Positions 25,833-36,321 of a DNA stretch of 64,000 nt are shown here, in pieces. This stretch comes from an uncultured Roseateles sp. (GTDB taxonomy: Bacteria > Pseudomonadota > Gammaproteobacteria > Burkholderiales > Burkholderiaceae_C): assembly GCF_963422335.1 (NCBI RefSeq), contig NZ_OY729424.1, positions 4,216,001-4,280,000 on the forward strand, written 5' to 3'. The translations under genes were made by a program, and so were the position numbers. Position 1 is the first letter of the stretch, and the number at the start of each line of letters is the position of its first letter. The notes under the pieces are model-generated. The model saw nothing but the letters and a program-made list of their open reading frames with translations, was not told the DNA's origin and ran no database searches.

Positions 25833-25838
25833 ACGCCA

Positions 25839-26606
25839 CTACTTGACCAGCTGAGTCAGGCGAGCAGCGTCAAAGGACTCGTCCTTTTGCGCATCCTTTG
25901 GCACACAGTCGGGCTTGCCAGCCTCCGAGAGCTGGGCGATCGCCTGCCACAGCAGCGCAATCTGGTGCTCGTGGCCCGAGGCGTTGTCGATCAGCCCCTT
26001 CATCGCCTGGGCCACCGGGTCATCGCCCTGGGTCACGCCATAAGCCGAGAAGCCCAGCTTGGCGGCCACCTCCTCGCGCTTCGCGTCGGCCTGCGCCTCG
26101 ATGATCCGCGCCGGGTTGCCCACGGCCGTGGCCCCTGACGGCACCGGCTTGGTGACCACCGCACCCGAGCCGACGCGCGCACCGGCCCCGACGGTGAAGC
26201 CGCCCAGCACACAGGCATTGGCGCCGACGATGACGCCGGCCTCCAGTGTCGGGTGGCGCTTGGCGCCCTTGACCAGCGAGGTGCCGCCTAGGGTCACGCC
26301 CTGGTAGATCGTGCAACCGTCACCGATCTCGGCCATCTCGCCGATGACGATGCCCATGCCGTGGTCGATGAAGACCTGCCGGCCTATGGTCGCACCGGGG
26401 TGTATCTCGATGCCGGTGAGAAAGCGCGCCAGGTTCGAGATGAAGCGGCCCCACCAGGTGAAGCCATGGCGCCAGCAGGCATTGGCCCAGCGGTGCATCA
26501 GCAGCGCATGCAGACCCGGATAACAGGTCAGCACCTCCCATGACGAGCGCGCGGCCGGGTCACGTTCGAGGATGCAGGCAATGTCTTCTCTGAGGCGCGC
26601 AAACAC
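25839..26606 (-). CDS. cysE: Serine O-acetyltransferase
   Basis: First enzyme of cysteine synthesis, making O-acetylserine from serine and acetyl-CoA. 255 residues: a helical N-terminal domain (MFARLREDIACILERDPAARSSWEVLTCYPGLHALLMHR), then the left-handed beta-helix with hexapeptide repeats (GIEIHPGATIG, FIDHGMGIVIGE, GVTLGGTSLVKGAKRHPTL). The best start is GTG 26606, eight bases after AGAGGA; the longer frame upstream lacks family similarity. It is followed 85 bases upstream by trmJ on the same strand, as in other betaproteobacteria. Confidence 0.94.
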   Translation of the reverse strand: MFARLREDIACILERDPAARSSWEVLTCYPGLHALLMHRWANACWRHGFTWWGRFISNLARFLTGIEIHPGATIGRQVFIDHGMGIVIGEMAEIGDGCTIYQGVTLGGTSLVKGAKRHPTLEAGVIVGANACVLGGFTVGAGARVGSGAVVTKPVPSGATAVGNPARIIEAQADAKREEVAAKLGFSAYGVTQGDDPVAQAMKGLIDNASGHEHQIALLWQAIAQLSEAGKPDCVPKDAQKDESFDAARLTQLVK

Positions 26607-26691
26607 GGCGGGCTTCCTCTGGTCTGATGTGGGCTGGGCAGTGTAGCAACCGGTTTTGCCAGTCAGCGGGGCAAGACAAATGTCCCTTGCC

Positions 26692-27438
26692 TTATTCCGG
26701 CTTGCCGCGCCCCTTGACCACTGCCTTGGCAATACCGCGCAAGATGTGGATTTCCTCGTCTGCCAGTTGGGCGCGGTTCAGCAGCTGATTCAGTCGCGGC
26801 ATCAGTTTCTTGGGCGCAGCCGGGTCGAGAAAATCGATCTCGACCAGGGCCTGCTGCCAATGCTCCAGCAACCCCTGCACGGCCGCCGCCGATGCGAACT
26901 TGGGCTCGGCGGTGCGTCCCTCGACCTCGAAGCCGCCCAGCGCCTGGCGCCATTCGTAGGAGATCAGCTGTATTGCCTGGGCCAGGTTCAGCGAGCCGTA
27001 GCTCGGATTCGTCGGGATGCTGAGCACCGCATGGCAGCGATAGACGTCCTCGTTGCTCATGCCATAGCGCTCGGAGCCGAACACGAAGGCAACGCGCTGG
27101 CCGCTGGCCGCCAGCTCGGGGAACAGCGCGCGGGGTGCATGGGTGAGCGGGCCGAAGTCGCGCGGCGTCATGGCCGTGGCGCACAGGTAGCTGACGCCGT
27201 CCATGGCCTCTTCCAGGCTATCGACGATGCGCGCCCGGGCCAGGATGTCGGCCGCCCCACTGGCCATCGCGATGGTCTCTTCCTGGCTCAGCACATCGGC
27301 AAAACGGGGCTTGACCAGGACCAGATCGCCGAAGCCCATCACCTTCATAGCCCTTGCGGCCGAGCCCACATTGCCGGGGTGGCTGGTCTGAACCAGGATG
27401 AATCGTGTGGAATCGACGCTCAAGGGCTTTGCCGGCAA
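26692..27438 (-). CDS. trmJ: tRNA (cytidine/uridine-2'-O-)-methyltransferase TrmJ
   Basis: SPOUT (TrmH-class) methyltransferase that 2'-O-methylates position 32 of tRNA. The 248 residues contain the N-terminal FILVQTSHPGNVGSAARAMKVMG and the knot motifs VAFVFGSERYGMSNEDV and SIPTNPSYGSLNLAQAIQLISYE. A C-terminal helical extension of about 80 residues is characteristic of TrmJ. It is divergent from suhB, the same arrangement as in many beta- and gammaproteobacteria. Confidence 0.93.
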   Translation of the reverse strand: MPAKPLSVDSTRFILVQTSHPGNVGSAARAMKVMGFGDLVLVKPRFADVLSQEETIAMASGAADILARARIVDSLEEAMDGVSYLCATAMTPRDFGPLTHAPRALFPELAASGQRVAFVFGSERYGMSNEDVYRCHAVLSIPTNPSYGSLNLAQAIQLISYEWRQALGGFEVEGRTAEPKFASAAAVQGLLEHWQQALVEIDFLDPAAPKKLMPRLNQLLNRAQLADEEIHILRGIAKAVVKGRGKPE

Positions 27439-27526
27439 GGTAAAATCAGCATTATCCCTAGCTTGAGGCTAGCGATCCGCTCTTTTCCTCCGCCAAGTCC
27501 CCTTTCCCAGCACGCAGGTTCCACGC

Positions 27527-28459
27527 ATGTCCACACAAGCCGCACTCCATCCCATGCTCAACGTTGCCATCAAGGCAGCGCGCGCGGCAGGTTCCATCAT
27601 CAACCGTGCCTCCATGGATCTGGACTTGCTGAAGGTCAACACCAAGTCTCCCAACGACTTCGTGACCGAGGTGGACCAGGCCGCCGAGCGCGTCATCATC
27701 GAGACGCTGCTCACCGCCTACCCGGGCCACGGCATCCTGGCCGAAGAGTCGGGCCGCGAGCATGGCTCGGCCGACAGCGAATACGTCTGGATCATCGATC
27801 CGCTGGACGGCACCACCAATTTCATCCACGGCTTCCCTGTGTATGCCGTATCCATCGCCCTGGCCTTCCGCGGCCAGGTGCAGCAGGCCGTCGTCTATGA
27901 CCCGACCCGCAACGACCTGTTCTATGCCTCCAAGGGCCGCGGCGCCTATCTGAACGACAAGCGCCTGCGCGTGTCCAAGCGCGTGCGCATGGCCGAGGCG
28001 CTGATAGGCACCGGCTTCCCCTTCCGCAAGGGCGACAACTTCAAGCGCTATGTGAAGATGTTCGAGGAAGTGATGCAGCAATGCGCCGGCCTGCGCCGCC
28101 CGGGCGCGGCAGCCCTCGACCTCTGCTACGTGGCTGCCGGCTATTACGACGGCTTCTTCGAGACCGGCCTGCAGCCCTGGGACGTGGCCGCGGGCTCGCT
28201 GATCATCACCGAGGCCGGCGGCCTGGTCGGCAACTTCACCGGCGAGTCGGACTATCTGTACCAGCGCGAGGTGGTGGCTGCCAATCCGCGCATCTACGGC
28301 CAGCTGGTGCAGACGCTGGCGCCCTACACCCGGGTGATCAAGGAAGAAGAAGCGGCCGCCGAGGCCAAGGCCGAGGAGCAGACGGCTGCCGCGGCCGTTG
28401 CCGCCGCCGAGACCAAGAAGAAGGCGCCGGTGCGCCTGCGCAAGGCCGATCTGGCCTAA
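27527..28459 (+). CDS. suhB: Inositol-1-monophosphatase SuhB
   Basis: Magnesium-dependent phosphatase that in enterobacteria also joins the rRNA antitermination complex. Metal-site motifs are intact: EES (74-76), DPLDGTTNFIHGFP (91-104) and LQPWDVAAGSLIITEAGG near the C-terminus. At 310 residues it is about 40 longer than the usual 267; the excess is an Ala/Glu/Lys-rich tail (EEEAAAEAKAEEQTAAAAVAAA, then KKKAPVRLRKADLA). ATG 27527 is used; M10 is an alternative. It lies divergent to trmJ over an 88-base spacer with a 15-base inverted repeat. Confidence 0.93.
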   Translation: MSTQAALHPMLNVAIKAARAAGSIINRASMDLDLLKVNTKSPNDFVTEVDQAAERVIIETLLTAYPGHGILAEESGREHGSADSEYVWIIDPLDGTTNFIHGFPVYAVSIALAFRGQVQQAVVYDPTRNDLFYASKGRGAYLNDKRLRVSKRVRMAEALIGTGFPFRKGDNFKRYVKMFEEVMQQCAGLRRPGAAALDLCYVAAGYYDGFFETGLQPWDVAAGSLIITEAGGLVGNFTGESDYLYQREVVAANPRIYGQLVQTLAPYTRVIKEEEAAAEAKAEEQTAAAAVAAAETKKKAPVRLRKADLA

Positions 28460-28474
28460 GGCAGGAGCCGACAG

Positions 28475-29929
28475 CTAGAACGGGTACTGCCGCTCACCGG
28501 TCTGCACGGTCACCCAGCGCAGTTCGGTGAAGGCCTCGATGCCGGCCTTGCCGCCGAAGCGGCCGTAGCCGCTGCCCTTGACGCCGCCGAAGGGCATCTG
28601 CGCCTCGTCGTGTACGGTCGGGCCGTTGACATGACAGATGCCCGACTCGATGCGCTTGGCCACCTGCAGCGCGCGGCCTATGTCGCGGCCGAACACGGCC
28701 GCCGACAGGCCGAACTCGTTGTCATTGGCGCAGGCCACCGCGGCCTCGACGCCATCGACCCGCACGATGCACTTGACCGGGCCGAAGGTCTCCTCGCGGT
28801 AGATGCGCATGGCCGGGTTCACATGGTCCAGCACGGTGGCGGCCATCAGGGTGCTGTCGGCCTTGCCGCCGCACAGCAGCTGGGCGCCTTTGACCAGCGC
28901 ATCGTCGATCAGCGCATTGCAGTGCTCGACCGTGGCCATGCCGGCCACCGAGCCCAGCACCACAGGCGCTGGCAGACGCGGGTCGCCAATGGGCAACGAG
29001 CAGGCTCGCTGGACGAAGCGTGCGGCGAAGTCGTCGGCGACCTGGGCGTCCACAATCAGCCGCTCGGTGGACATGCAGATCTGGCCCGAGTTGGCAAAGG
29101 CGCCGAAGACCGCCGCAGCCACGGCCGCATCGAGGTCGGCATCGTCCAGCACCAGCAGCGGCGCCTTGCCGCCCAGCTCCAGCAGCGCCGGTTTTAGATG
29201 GGCGGCGCAGGTGGCGGCAAGCAACTTGCCCACCCGCGTCGAGCCGGTGAAGTTGACACGCCGCACGGCCGGATTGGCAATGATGGCCTCGACCACGGTG
29301 CCCGCGTCGGCGGGATCGTTGGTCAGGTAGTTCAGCACCCCGGCGGCGAAGCCGGCATCCTGGAACGACTCGATGATCAGCTGATGCGTGCGCGGGCACA
29401 GCTCGCTACCCTTCAGGATGACCGTGTTGCCGCAGGCCAGCGGCGTGGCAATGGCGCGCACGCCCAGAATCACCGGCGCATTCCACGGCGCGATGCCCAG
29501 CACCACACCGGCCGGCTGGCGCATGCCCATGGCCAGCAGGCCGGGCACATCGGACGGAATCACCTCGCCACTGATCTGGGTGGTGAGCGCTGCGGCCTCA
29601 CGCACCATGCCGGCGGCCAGATGCACATTGAAGCCGGCCCACATCGCCGAGGCACCGGTCTCGGCCGCCATCGCGGCGGTGAACTGCGGCGCGCGAGCCT
29701 CCAGCGCGTCGGCGGCCTTCAGCAGCAACACGCGGCGCGCGCCGGGGCCGGTCTGGCTCCAGGCGGCGAAGGCGGCTTGCGCCGCACCGACCGCGGCGCG
29801 CGCATCGGTGGGGCTGGCGGCTGGCGCGCGGCTGGCCACGCTGCCGTCCAGCGGGTTGCGGCGCTCGAAGGTGCGTGCGCCCTCGGCGCTGACGGCTTGG
29901 CCCTGGATCAGCAGGCTGCATTCGTACAT
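28475..29929 (-). CDS. NAD-dependent aldehyde dehydrogenase, salicylaldehyde dehydrogenase-like
   Basis: Oxidises an aldehyde to a carboxylate; 484 residues. Catalytic residues are seen in LELGGKAPLLVLDDAD (general base Glu) and NSGQICMSTERLIVD (nucleophile Cys). The stretch ETGASAMWAGFNVH and the C-terminus FTELRWVTVQTGERQYPF closely resemble NahF/DoxF salicylaldehyde dehydrogenases of naphthalene pathways, so an aromatic aldehyde is likely. No aromatic catabolic genes are adjacent, so the physiological substrate is open. ATG 29929 has GGAG upstream. It is divergent from mutS. Confidence 0.88.
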   Translation of the reverse strand: MYECSLLIQGQAVSAEGARTFERRNPLDGSVASRAPAASPTDARAAVGAAQAAFAAWSQTGPGARRVLLLKAADALEARAPQFTAAMAAETGASAMWAGFNVHLAAGMVREAAALTTQISGEVIPSDVPGLLAMGMRQPAGVVLGIAPWNAPVILGVRAIATPLACGNTVILKGSELCPRTHQLIIESFQDAGFAAGVLNYLTNDPADAGTVVEAIIANPAVRRVNFTGSTRVGKLLAATCAAHLKPALLELGGKAPLLVLDDADLDAAVAAAVFGAFANSGQICMSTERLIVDAQVADDFAARFVQRACSLPIGDPRLPAPVVLGSVAGMATVEHCNALIDDALVKGAQLLCGGKADSTLMAATVLDHVNPAMRIYREETFGPVKCIVRVDGVEAAVACANDNEFGLSAAVFGRDIGRALQVAKRIESGICHVNGPTVHDEAQMPFGGVKGSGYGRFGGKAGIEAFTELRWVTVQTGERQYPF

Positions 29930-30141
29930 CGTGTGTGCTCCGGAATCGACAAACAAGCAGTCTGAGTCCGGCGCCCGGCGAACATTTGACCAGGCGTCAC
30001 ATCGCATTTGCCTCAGCGCGCCAGCGCCGTCGTGGATTACCCTGTGCTTCTGCTCGCGAGCCTAGGCGGCGCGCCAGGCAAGGCAGGTGATCAGCGTCTA
30101 CACTCACAGCCTGCGGGGCGCTCGGCCTCCCGCCGCCCCAG

Positions 30142-30161
30142 AAGCCCTCAGCCGAGGGCTT
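30142..30161 (+). promoter_or_regulatory. Hairpin just upstream of mutS
   Basis: AAGCCCTC (30142-30149) pairs with GAGGGCTT (30154-30161) around a 4-base loop, ending 21 bases before the mutS ATG. It lies in the 253-base spacer divergent from the aldehyde dehydrogenase gene. It could be a weak terminator for upstream transcription or a structure in the mutS leader. Only the stem is seen. Confidence 0.45.
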
Positions 30162-30182
30162 TGCCCTTTCTGAACAAGCTCG

Positions 30183-32771
30183 ATGAACACCAAGGCTGCC
30201 CAAGACTTCAGCGCGCACACGCCCATGATGGCCCAGTATTTCGGGCTCAAGGCGGACCATCCGGACAGCCTGCTGTTCTACCGGATGGGCGATTTCTACG
30301 AAGTCTTCTTCGACGACGCCCGCCAGGCCAATGCGCTGCTGGATATCACCTTGACCACGCGGGGCCAGAGCGCCGGCCAGCCGGTGGTGATGGCCGGCGT
30401 GCCTGTCCACGCGCTGGAAGCGTACCTGGCCAAGCTGATCAAGCTGGGCGTGCCGGTGGCGATTGCCGAGCAGGTCGGCGATGTGGCCACGGCCAAGGGG
30501 CCGGTCGAGCGCAAGGTGGTGCGCGTTGTCACGCCCGGCACGGTGACCGACACCGAGCTGCTGGCCGACAAGCAGGATTCGGTCTTGCTGGCCCTTTCGA
30601 CCCAGGGCCGCACCATCGGCCTGGCCTGGCTGAGCATGACCCAGGGCCAGCTGGGCATGGGCGAGTGTTCGGAGCGCGAGCTGGCCGGCTGGCTGACCCG
30701 GCTCGCGCCGGCCGAGGTGCTGGTGGACCGCGACAAAGTGCCCGCTTCGCTGGTCGCCGCCCGCGTGCCGACCACCTACCGCCCGGCCTGGCAGTTCGAT
30801 GCCGGCCTCGGAAACCGCAAGCTGTGCGAGCAGCTGGGCGTGGCCAGCCTGGCTGGCTACAACGCGCAGACCCTGACCGCCGCCCAGGCCGCCGGCGCCG
30901 CGCTCTTGAGCTATGCCGAGCACACCCAGGGCCGGGCGCTGGCCCATGTGCAAAGCCTGGAGGTGCAGCGCAGCAGCGATCTGCTGGACCTGCCACCGGC
31001 CACGCAGCGCAATCTGGAGCTGACGCAGACGCTGCGCGGCGAGACATCGCCGACTCTGCTGTCGCTGCTGGACAGCTGCCGCACCGGCATGGGCAGCCGC
31101 ACGCTGCGCCACTGGCTGCTGCATCCGCGGCGCGAGCGCACCGAGGCGCTGGCCCGGCACGAGGCCATCGAATCGCTGATCGCCAACGGCTTCGAGCCGC
31201 TGCGCCACTGCCTGCGTTCGGTGTCCGATGTGGAGCGCATCACCGCCCGCATCGCACTGCGCCAGGTGCGCCCGCGCGAGCTGACCGGGCTGCGCGCTAC
31301 GCTGCAGGTGCTGCCCGAGTTGCGCGCCAGTTATGCCAGCAATGGCGCGCTACTGACGTTGATGTCGGCCGGGCTGATGCCACCCACCGAGATTGAGGAG
31401 CTGCTGCGCCAGGCGATTGCCGAGGAGCCGGCCGTGCTCTTGCGCGACGGCGGCGTGATCGCCACCGGCTTCGATGCCGAGCTCGATGAGTTGCGCGCGA
31501 TTCAAGGCAATTGCGATGATTTCCTGATCGCGCTGGAAACGCGCGAGCGCGCCCGCACCAACATCCCGAATCTGCGCGTGCAGTTCAACCGCGTGCACGG
31601 CTTCTACATCGAAGTCACGCAAAGCCATGCGGACAAGGTGCCGACCGACTACCAGCGCCGCCAGACGCTGAAGAACGCCGAGCGCTACATCACGCCCGAG
31701 CTGAAGGCCTTCGAGGACAAGGCCCTGTCGGCCCAGGAGCGTGCGCTGGCTCGCGAGAAGCTGCTGTTCGAACAGGTGCTGGACGCGCTGCAGCTGCAGC
31801 TGGCGCCGCTGAGCCTGCTGGGCCGTTCCTTGTCCAGCCTCGATGTGCTGGCCGCGCTGGCCGAGCGCGCCACCACGCTGCAATGGTGCCGGCCGGAATT
31901 CGTCAGCCAGCCCTGCATCGAGATGGAGGCCGGCCGTCACCCGGTCGTCGAGATGCGGCTGCAGGAAACCGGCGCCGGCGAATTCATGGCCAATGACTGC
32001 CGGCTCGATGCCCGCACCAAGCTGCTGATGATCACCGGTCCGAATATGGGCGGCAAGAGCACCTTCATGCGCCAGGTGGCGCTGGTGGCGCTGCTCGCCG
32101 CGATGGGCTCCTACGTGCCCGCCAGCAGCTGCCGGCTGGGGCCCATGGACGCCATCCACACCCGCATCGGCGCGGCCGACGACCTGGCCAATGCGCAATC
32201 GACCTTCATGCTGGAGATGACCGAGGCCGCCGCCATCCTGCACAGCGCGACCGATCAGTCGCTGGTGCTGATGGACGAGATCGGCCGTGGCACCTCGACC
32301 TTCGACGGCCTGGCCCTGGCCGGCGCGATCGCCAGCCATCTGCACGACAAGAACCGTGCGTTCACCCTGTTCGCCACCCACTATTTCGAACTGACCGAGT
32401 TCCCGGTCAAGCACGACCGGGCGCTGAATATGCATGTGTCGGCGGCCGAGAGCGGTGACAGCATCGTCTTCCTGCACGAGATCCAGCCCGGGCCGGCCAG
32501 CCGCAGCTATGGCGTGCAGGTCGCGCGGCTAGCGGGCATGCCCGCCGGCCTGGTGCGGCAGGCCCGTGCAACGCTCGAAGCGTTGGAGGCAAGAGCCAGC
32601 GAATCGCAGGCACAGATCGATCTGTTCGCCGCGCCGCCGGCCGAGGTGGTGGCTGAGCAGGCAGGGCCTTCGTCGCTGGAACTGGCCCTGGCAGATATCG
32701 ACCCCGACGCGCTGAGCCCCAAAGAGGCGCTGGACGCCCTGTACCGCCTGAAGGCGGCAGCTCGTGCATAA
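30183..32771 (+). CDS. mutS: DNA mismatch repair protein MutS
   Basis: Mismatch-recognising ATPase, 862 residues, full length. The N-terminal mismatch domain has the F-x-E-like element FYRMGDFYEVFFDDA (about 36-50). The ATPase domain has Walker A GPNMGGKSTFMRQ near 618-630, Walker B LVLMDEIGRGTSTFDG, and ATHYFELTEF. The C-terminal tail ends with the small domain SPKEALDALYRLKAAARA used for tetramerisation and MutL/beta-clamp contacts. A 7-residue in-frame overlap with the upstream GTG of the next gene suggests coupling. Confidence 0.97.
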   Translation: MNTKAAQDFSAHTPMMAQYFGLKADHPDSLLFYRMGDFYEVFFDDARQANALLDITLTTRGQSAGQPVVMAGVPVHALEAYLAKLIKLGVPVAIAEQVGDVATAKGPVERKVVRVVTPGTVTDTELLADKQDSVLLALSTQGRTIGLAWLSMTQGQLGMGECSERELAGWLTRLAPAEVLVDRDKVPASLVAARVPTTYRPAWQFDAGLGNRKLCEQLGVASLAGYNAQTLTAAQAAGAALLSYAEHTQGRALAHVQSLEVQRSSDLLDLPPATQRNLELTQTLRGETSPTLLSLLDSCRTGMGSRTLRHWLLHPRRERTEALARHEAIESLIANGFEPLRHCLRSVSDVERITARIALRQVRPRELTGLRATLQVLPELRASYASNGALLTLMSAGLMPPTEIEELLRQAIAEEPAVLLRDGGVIATGFDAELDELRAIQGNCDDFLIALETRERARTNIPNLRVQFNRVHGFYIEVTQSHADKVPTDYQRRQTLKNAERYITPELKAFEDKALSAQERALAREKLLFEQVLDALQLQLAPLSLLGRSLSSLDVLAALAERATTLQWCRPEFVSQPCIEMEAGRHPVVEMRLQETGAGEFMANDCRLDARTKLLMITGPNMGGKSTFMRQVALVALLAAMGSYVPASSCRLGPMDAIHTRIGAADDLANAQSTFMLEMTEAAAILHSATDQSLVLMDEIGRGTSTFDGLALAGAIASHLHDKNRAFTLFATHYFELTEFPVKHDRALNMHVSAAESGDSIVFLHEIQPGPASRSYGVQVARLAGMPAGLVRQARATLEALEARASESQAQIDLFAAPPAEVVAEQAGPSSLELALADIDPDALSPKEALDALYRLKAAARA

Positions 32772-32778
32772 AACCGGC

Positions 32779-33618
32779 ATGAAGACCAAGCCCCTCCCCA
32801 GCGGCGCCAAGCACCTGGTGTTCGCCCACGGCAACGGCTTTCCTGGGGGCTGCTACCGCCAGCTGTTCGACTCCTGGCAGCGCGCCGGCTGGACCGTTCA
32901 TGCCATCGACCGCTTCGGCCATGACCCCCGCTTCCCGGTCAGCAGCAACTGGCCCCATCTGCGCGACCAGTTGATAGAGGAAGTCGAGCAGCAGGCGCAG
33001 CAAGCCAAGGCGAAGATCATGCTGGTCGGCCACTCGCTGGGCGGCCTCGTCAGCCTGAAGGCCGCCTGCAAGCGGCCCGATCTGGTGCAGGGCTTGGTGA
33101 TGCTGGACTCGCCCATCATCAGCGGTTGGCGCGCGCACAGCGTGCAGGTGATGAAGGCCACCGGCCTGATGCCGCGGGTGTCGCCGGGCAAGATCAGCCA
33201 GCAGCGCCGCCATGAGTGGCCCGACCGCGCGGCCGTGCTGCAGCACTTCGCCAGCAAGCATGTGTTCAAGCGCTGGGATCCGCGGGTGCTGGCCGACTAT
33301 GTCGAGCACGGCTTTGAGGAGCAGGACGGCAAGACCGTGCTGCGTTTCACCCGCGAGGTCGAGACCCGCATCTACAACACCCTGCCCCACAACCTGGATG
33401 CGATGCTGCGCCGCCATCCGCCGCAATGCCCGGTGGCTTTTGTGGCTGGCACCCAGTCGGTCGAATCGCGTCAGGGCGGGCTGGAAGCGGCCAAGGCCTT
33501 GGCCAAGGAACGCTTCGTCTGGTTCGAAGGCACGCACCTGTATCCGTTCGAACGGCCCGACGACACCGCGGCCCTGGTGCTCGACTTGATGGAACATTTG
33601 CAGCGTGTGCCCGGTTGA
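32779..33618 (+). CDS. Alpha/beta hydrolase
   Basis: 279 residues. HGNGFPGGCYRQLFDSW forms the oxyanion-hole region, the nucleophile elbow is VGHSLGGLVS, and the catalytic His is likely in FEGTHLYPFERP. The fold is a standard cytoplasmic alpha/beta hydrolase without signal peptide. The substrate is not identifiable. ATG 32779 is used, though GTG 32764, overlapping the mutS end, is possible. It is 7 bases after mutS and probably in the same transcript, with no obvious functional link to repair. Confidence 0.8.
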   Translation: MKTKPLPSGAKHLVFAHGNGFPGGCYRQLFDSWQRAGWTVHAIDRFGHDPRFPVSSNWPHLRDQLIEEVEQQAQQAKAKIMLVGHSLGGLVSLKAACKRPDLVQGLVMLDSPIISGWRAHSVQVMKATGLMPRVSPGKISQQRRHEWPDRAAVLQHFASKHVFKRWDPRVLADYVEHGFEEQDGKTVLRFTREVETRIYNTLPHNLDAMLRRHPPQCPVAFVAGTQSVESRQGGLEAAKALAKERFVWFEGTHLYPFERPDDTAALVLDLMEHLQRVPG

Positions 33619-33633
33619 GTGCGGGCGCATCGA

Positions 33634-33639
33634 TATAAT
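33634..33639 (+). promoter_or_regulatory. Possible -10 box upstream of pyrG
   Basis: A perfect TATAAT lies 39 bases before the pyrG ATG. No good -35 hexamer is present at 16-18 bases upstream (TTGAGT at 33615-33620 is only 13 bases away), so strength is uncertain. Confidence 0.45.
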
Positions 33640-33678
33640 CACGCTTTACCACCACAGCGTTCTCCAACGCTGCACGAC

Positions 33679-35343
<1,665 letters not shown>

Positions 35344-35357
35344 GAGGAACGACCATC

Positions 35358-36215
35358 ATGAAGCTCTGTGGTTTCGATGTCGGCCTGGACCAGCCCTTCT
35401 TCCTGATCGCCGGCCCCTGCGTGGTCGAGTCCGAGCAGCTGCAGATCGACGTGGCCGGCCATCTGAAGGAAATCTGCGCCTCGCTGGGCATCAACTTCAT
35501 CTTCAAGTCCAGCTACGACAAGGCGAATCGCTCGTCGGGCGCCTCGTTCCGTGGCCCGGGCATGGACAAGGGGCTGGAGATACTGGCCCAGGTGAAGAAG
35601 CAGCTGGGCGTGTCCATCCTCACCGATGTGCACACCGAGGCCGAGGTGCCCCGCGTGGCCTCGGTGGTGGACGTGCTGCAGACGCCGGCCTTCCTGAGCC
35701 GCCAGACCGATTTCATCCGTGCCGTGGCGCAGAGCGGCAAGCCGGTGAACATCAAGAAGGGGCAATTCCTGGCCCCGCATGACATGAAGAACGTCATCGA
35801 CAAGGCCCGCGCCGCTGCGCGCGAAGCGAACCTGCCGGATGACGTGTTCATGGCCTGCGAGCGCGGCGTCAGCTTCGGCTACAACAACCTCGTGTCGGAC
35901 ATGCGCAGCCTGGCCATCATGCGCGAGACCGGCGCGCCGGTGGTGTTCGACGCCACCCATAGCGTGCAGCTGCCGGGCGGCCAGGGCACCAGCTCGGGCG
36001 GCCAACGCGAGTTCGTGCCGGTGCTGGCCCGTGCGGCCGTGGCCGTGGGCATCAGCGGCCTGTTCATGGAAACCCATCCGGACCCGGCGAACGCCTTGTC
36101 CGATGGCCCCAACGCCGTGCCGCTGAAGCATATGCGCGCGCTGCTGGAACAGCTCGTCGCGCTGGACCGTGTGATCAAGACCCAGCCGCTGCTCGAGAAC
36201 GACTTTTCGTGCTGA
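35358..36215 (+). CDS. kdsA: 3-deoxy-8-phosphooctulonate synthase
   Basis: Condenses PEP with arabinose-5-phosphate to Kdo-8-phosphate for LPS core; 285 residues. FLIAGPCVVESEQLQ contains Cys21 at the position that is a metal ligand in class II (metal-dependent) enzymes such as that of Aquifex, whereas E. coli has Asn. FKSSYDKANRSS and FDATHSVQLPGGQG are substrate-binding motifs. It follows pyrG after 14 bases. Metal dependence is inferred from Cys21 and the conserved His and Glu motifs. Confidence 0.96.
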   Translation: MKLCGFDVGLDQPFFLIAGPCVVESEQLQIDVAGHLKEICASLGINFIFKSSYDKANRSSGASFRGPGMDKGLEILAQVKKQLGVSILTDVHTEAEVPRVASVVDVLQTPAFLSRQTDFIRAVAQSGKPVNIKKGQFLAPHDMKNVIDKARAAAREANLPDDVFMACERGVSFGYNNLVSDMRSLAIMRETGAPVVFDATHSVQLPGGQGTSSGGQREFVPVLARAAVAVGISGLFMETHPDPANALSDGPNAVPLKHMRALLEQLVALDRVIKTQPLLENDFSC

Positions 36216-36230
36216 ACTGCATGGCCAATC

Positions 36231-36318
36231 GAAGCGAGCGGGCCGAGCGCCGGGCCGCTCCCAAGCCGGCCCGCATCCCCTCGGGGGATCGGGTGCGGTA
36301 CACCGCAACCGAGGGGCT
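36231..36318. repeat. Cluster of three hairpins, REP-like intergenic element
   Basis: Between kdsA and the DUF1330 gene, three inverted repeats stand in a row. GCGGGCC (36238-36244) pairs with GGCCCGC (36268-36274), ATCCCC (36275-36280) with GGGGAT (36284-36289), and TGCGGT (36294-36299) with ACCGCA (36302-36307). None has a T run. This resembles the GC-rich dispersed intergenic repeats of Burkholderiales. Whether it is dispersed in this genome cannot be seen from one copy. Confidence 0.45.
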
Positions 36319-36321
36319 CCA

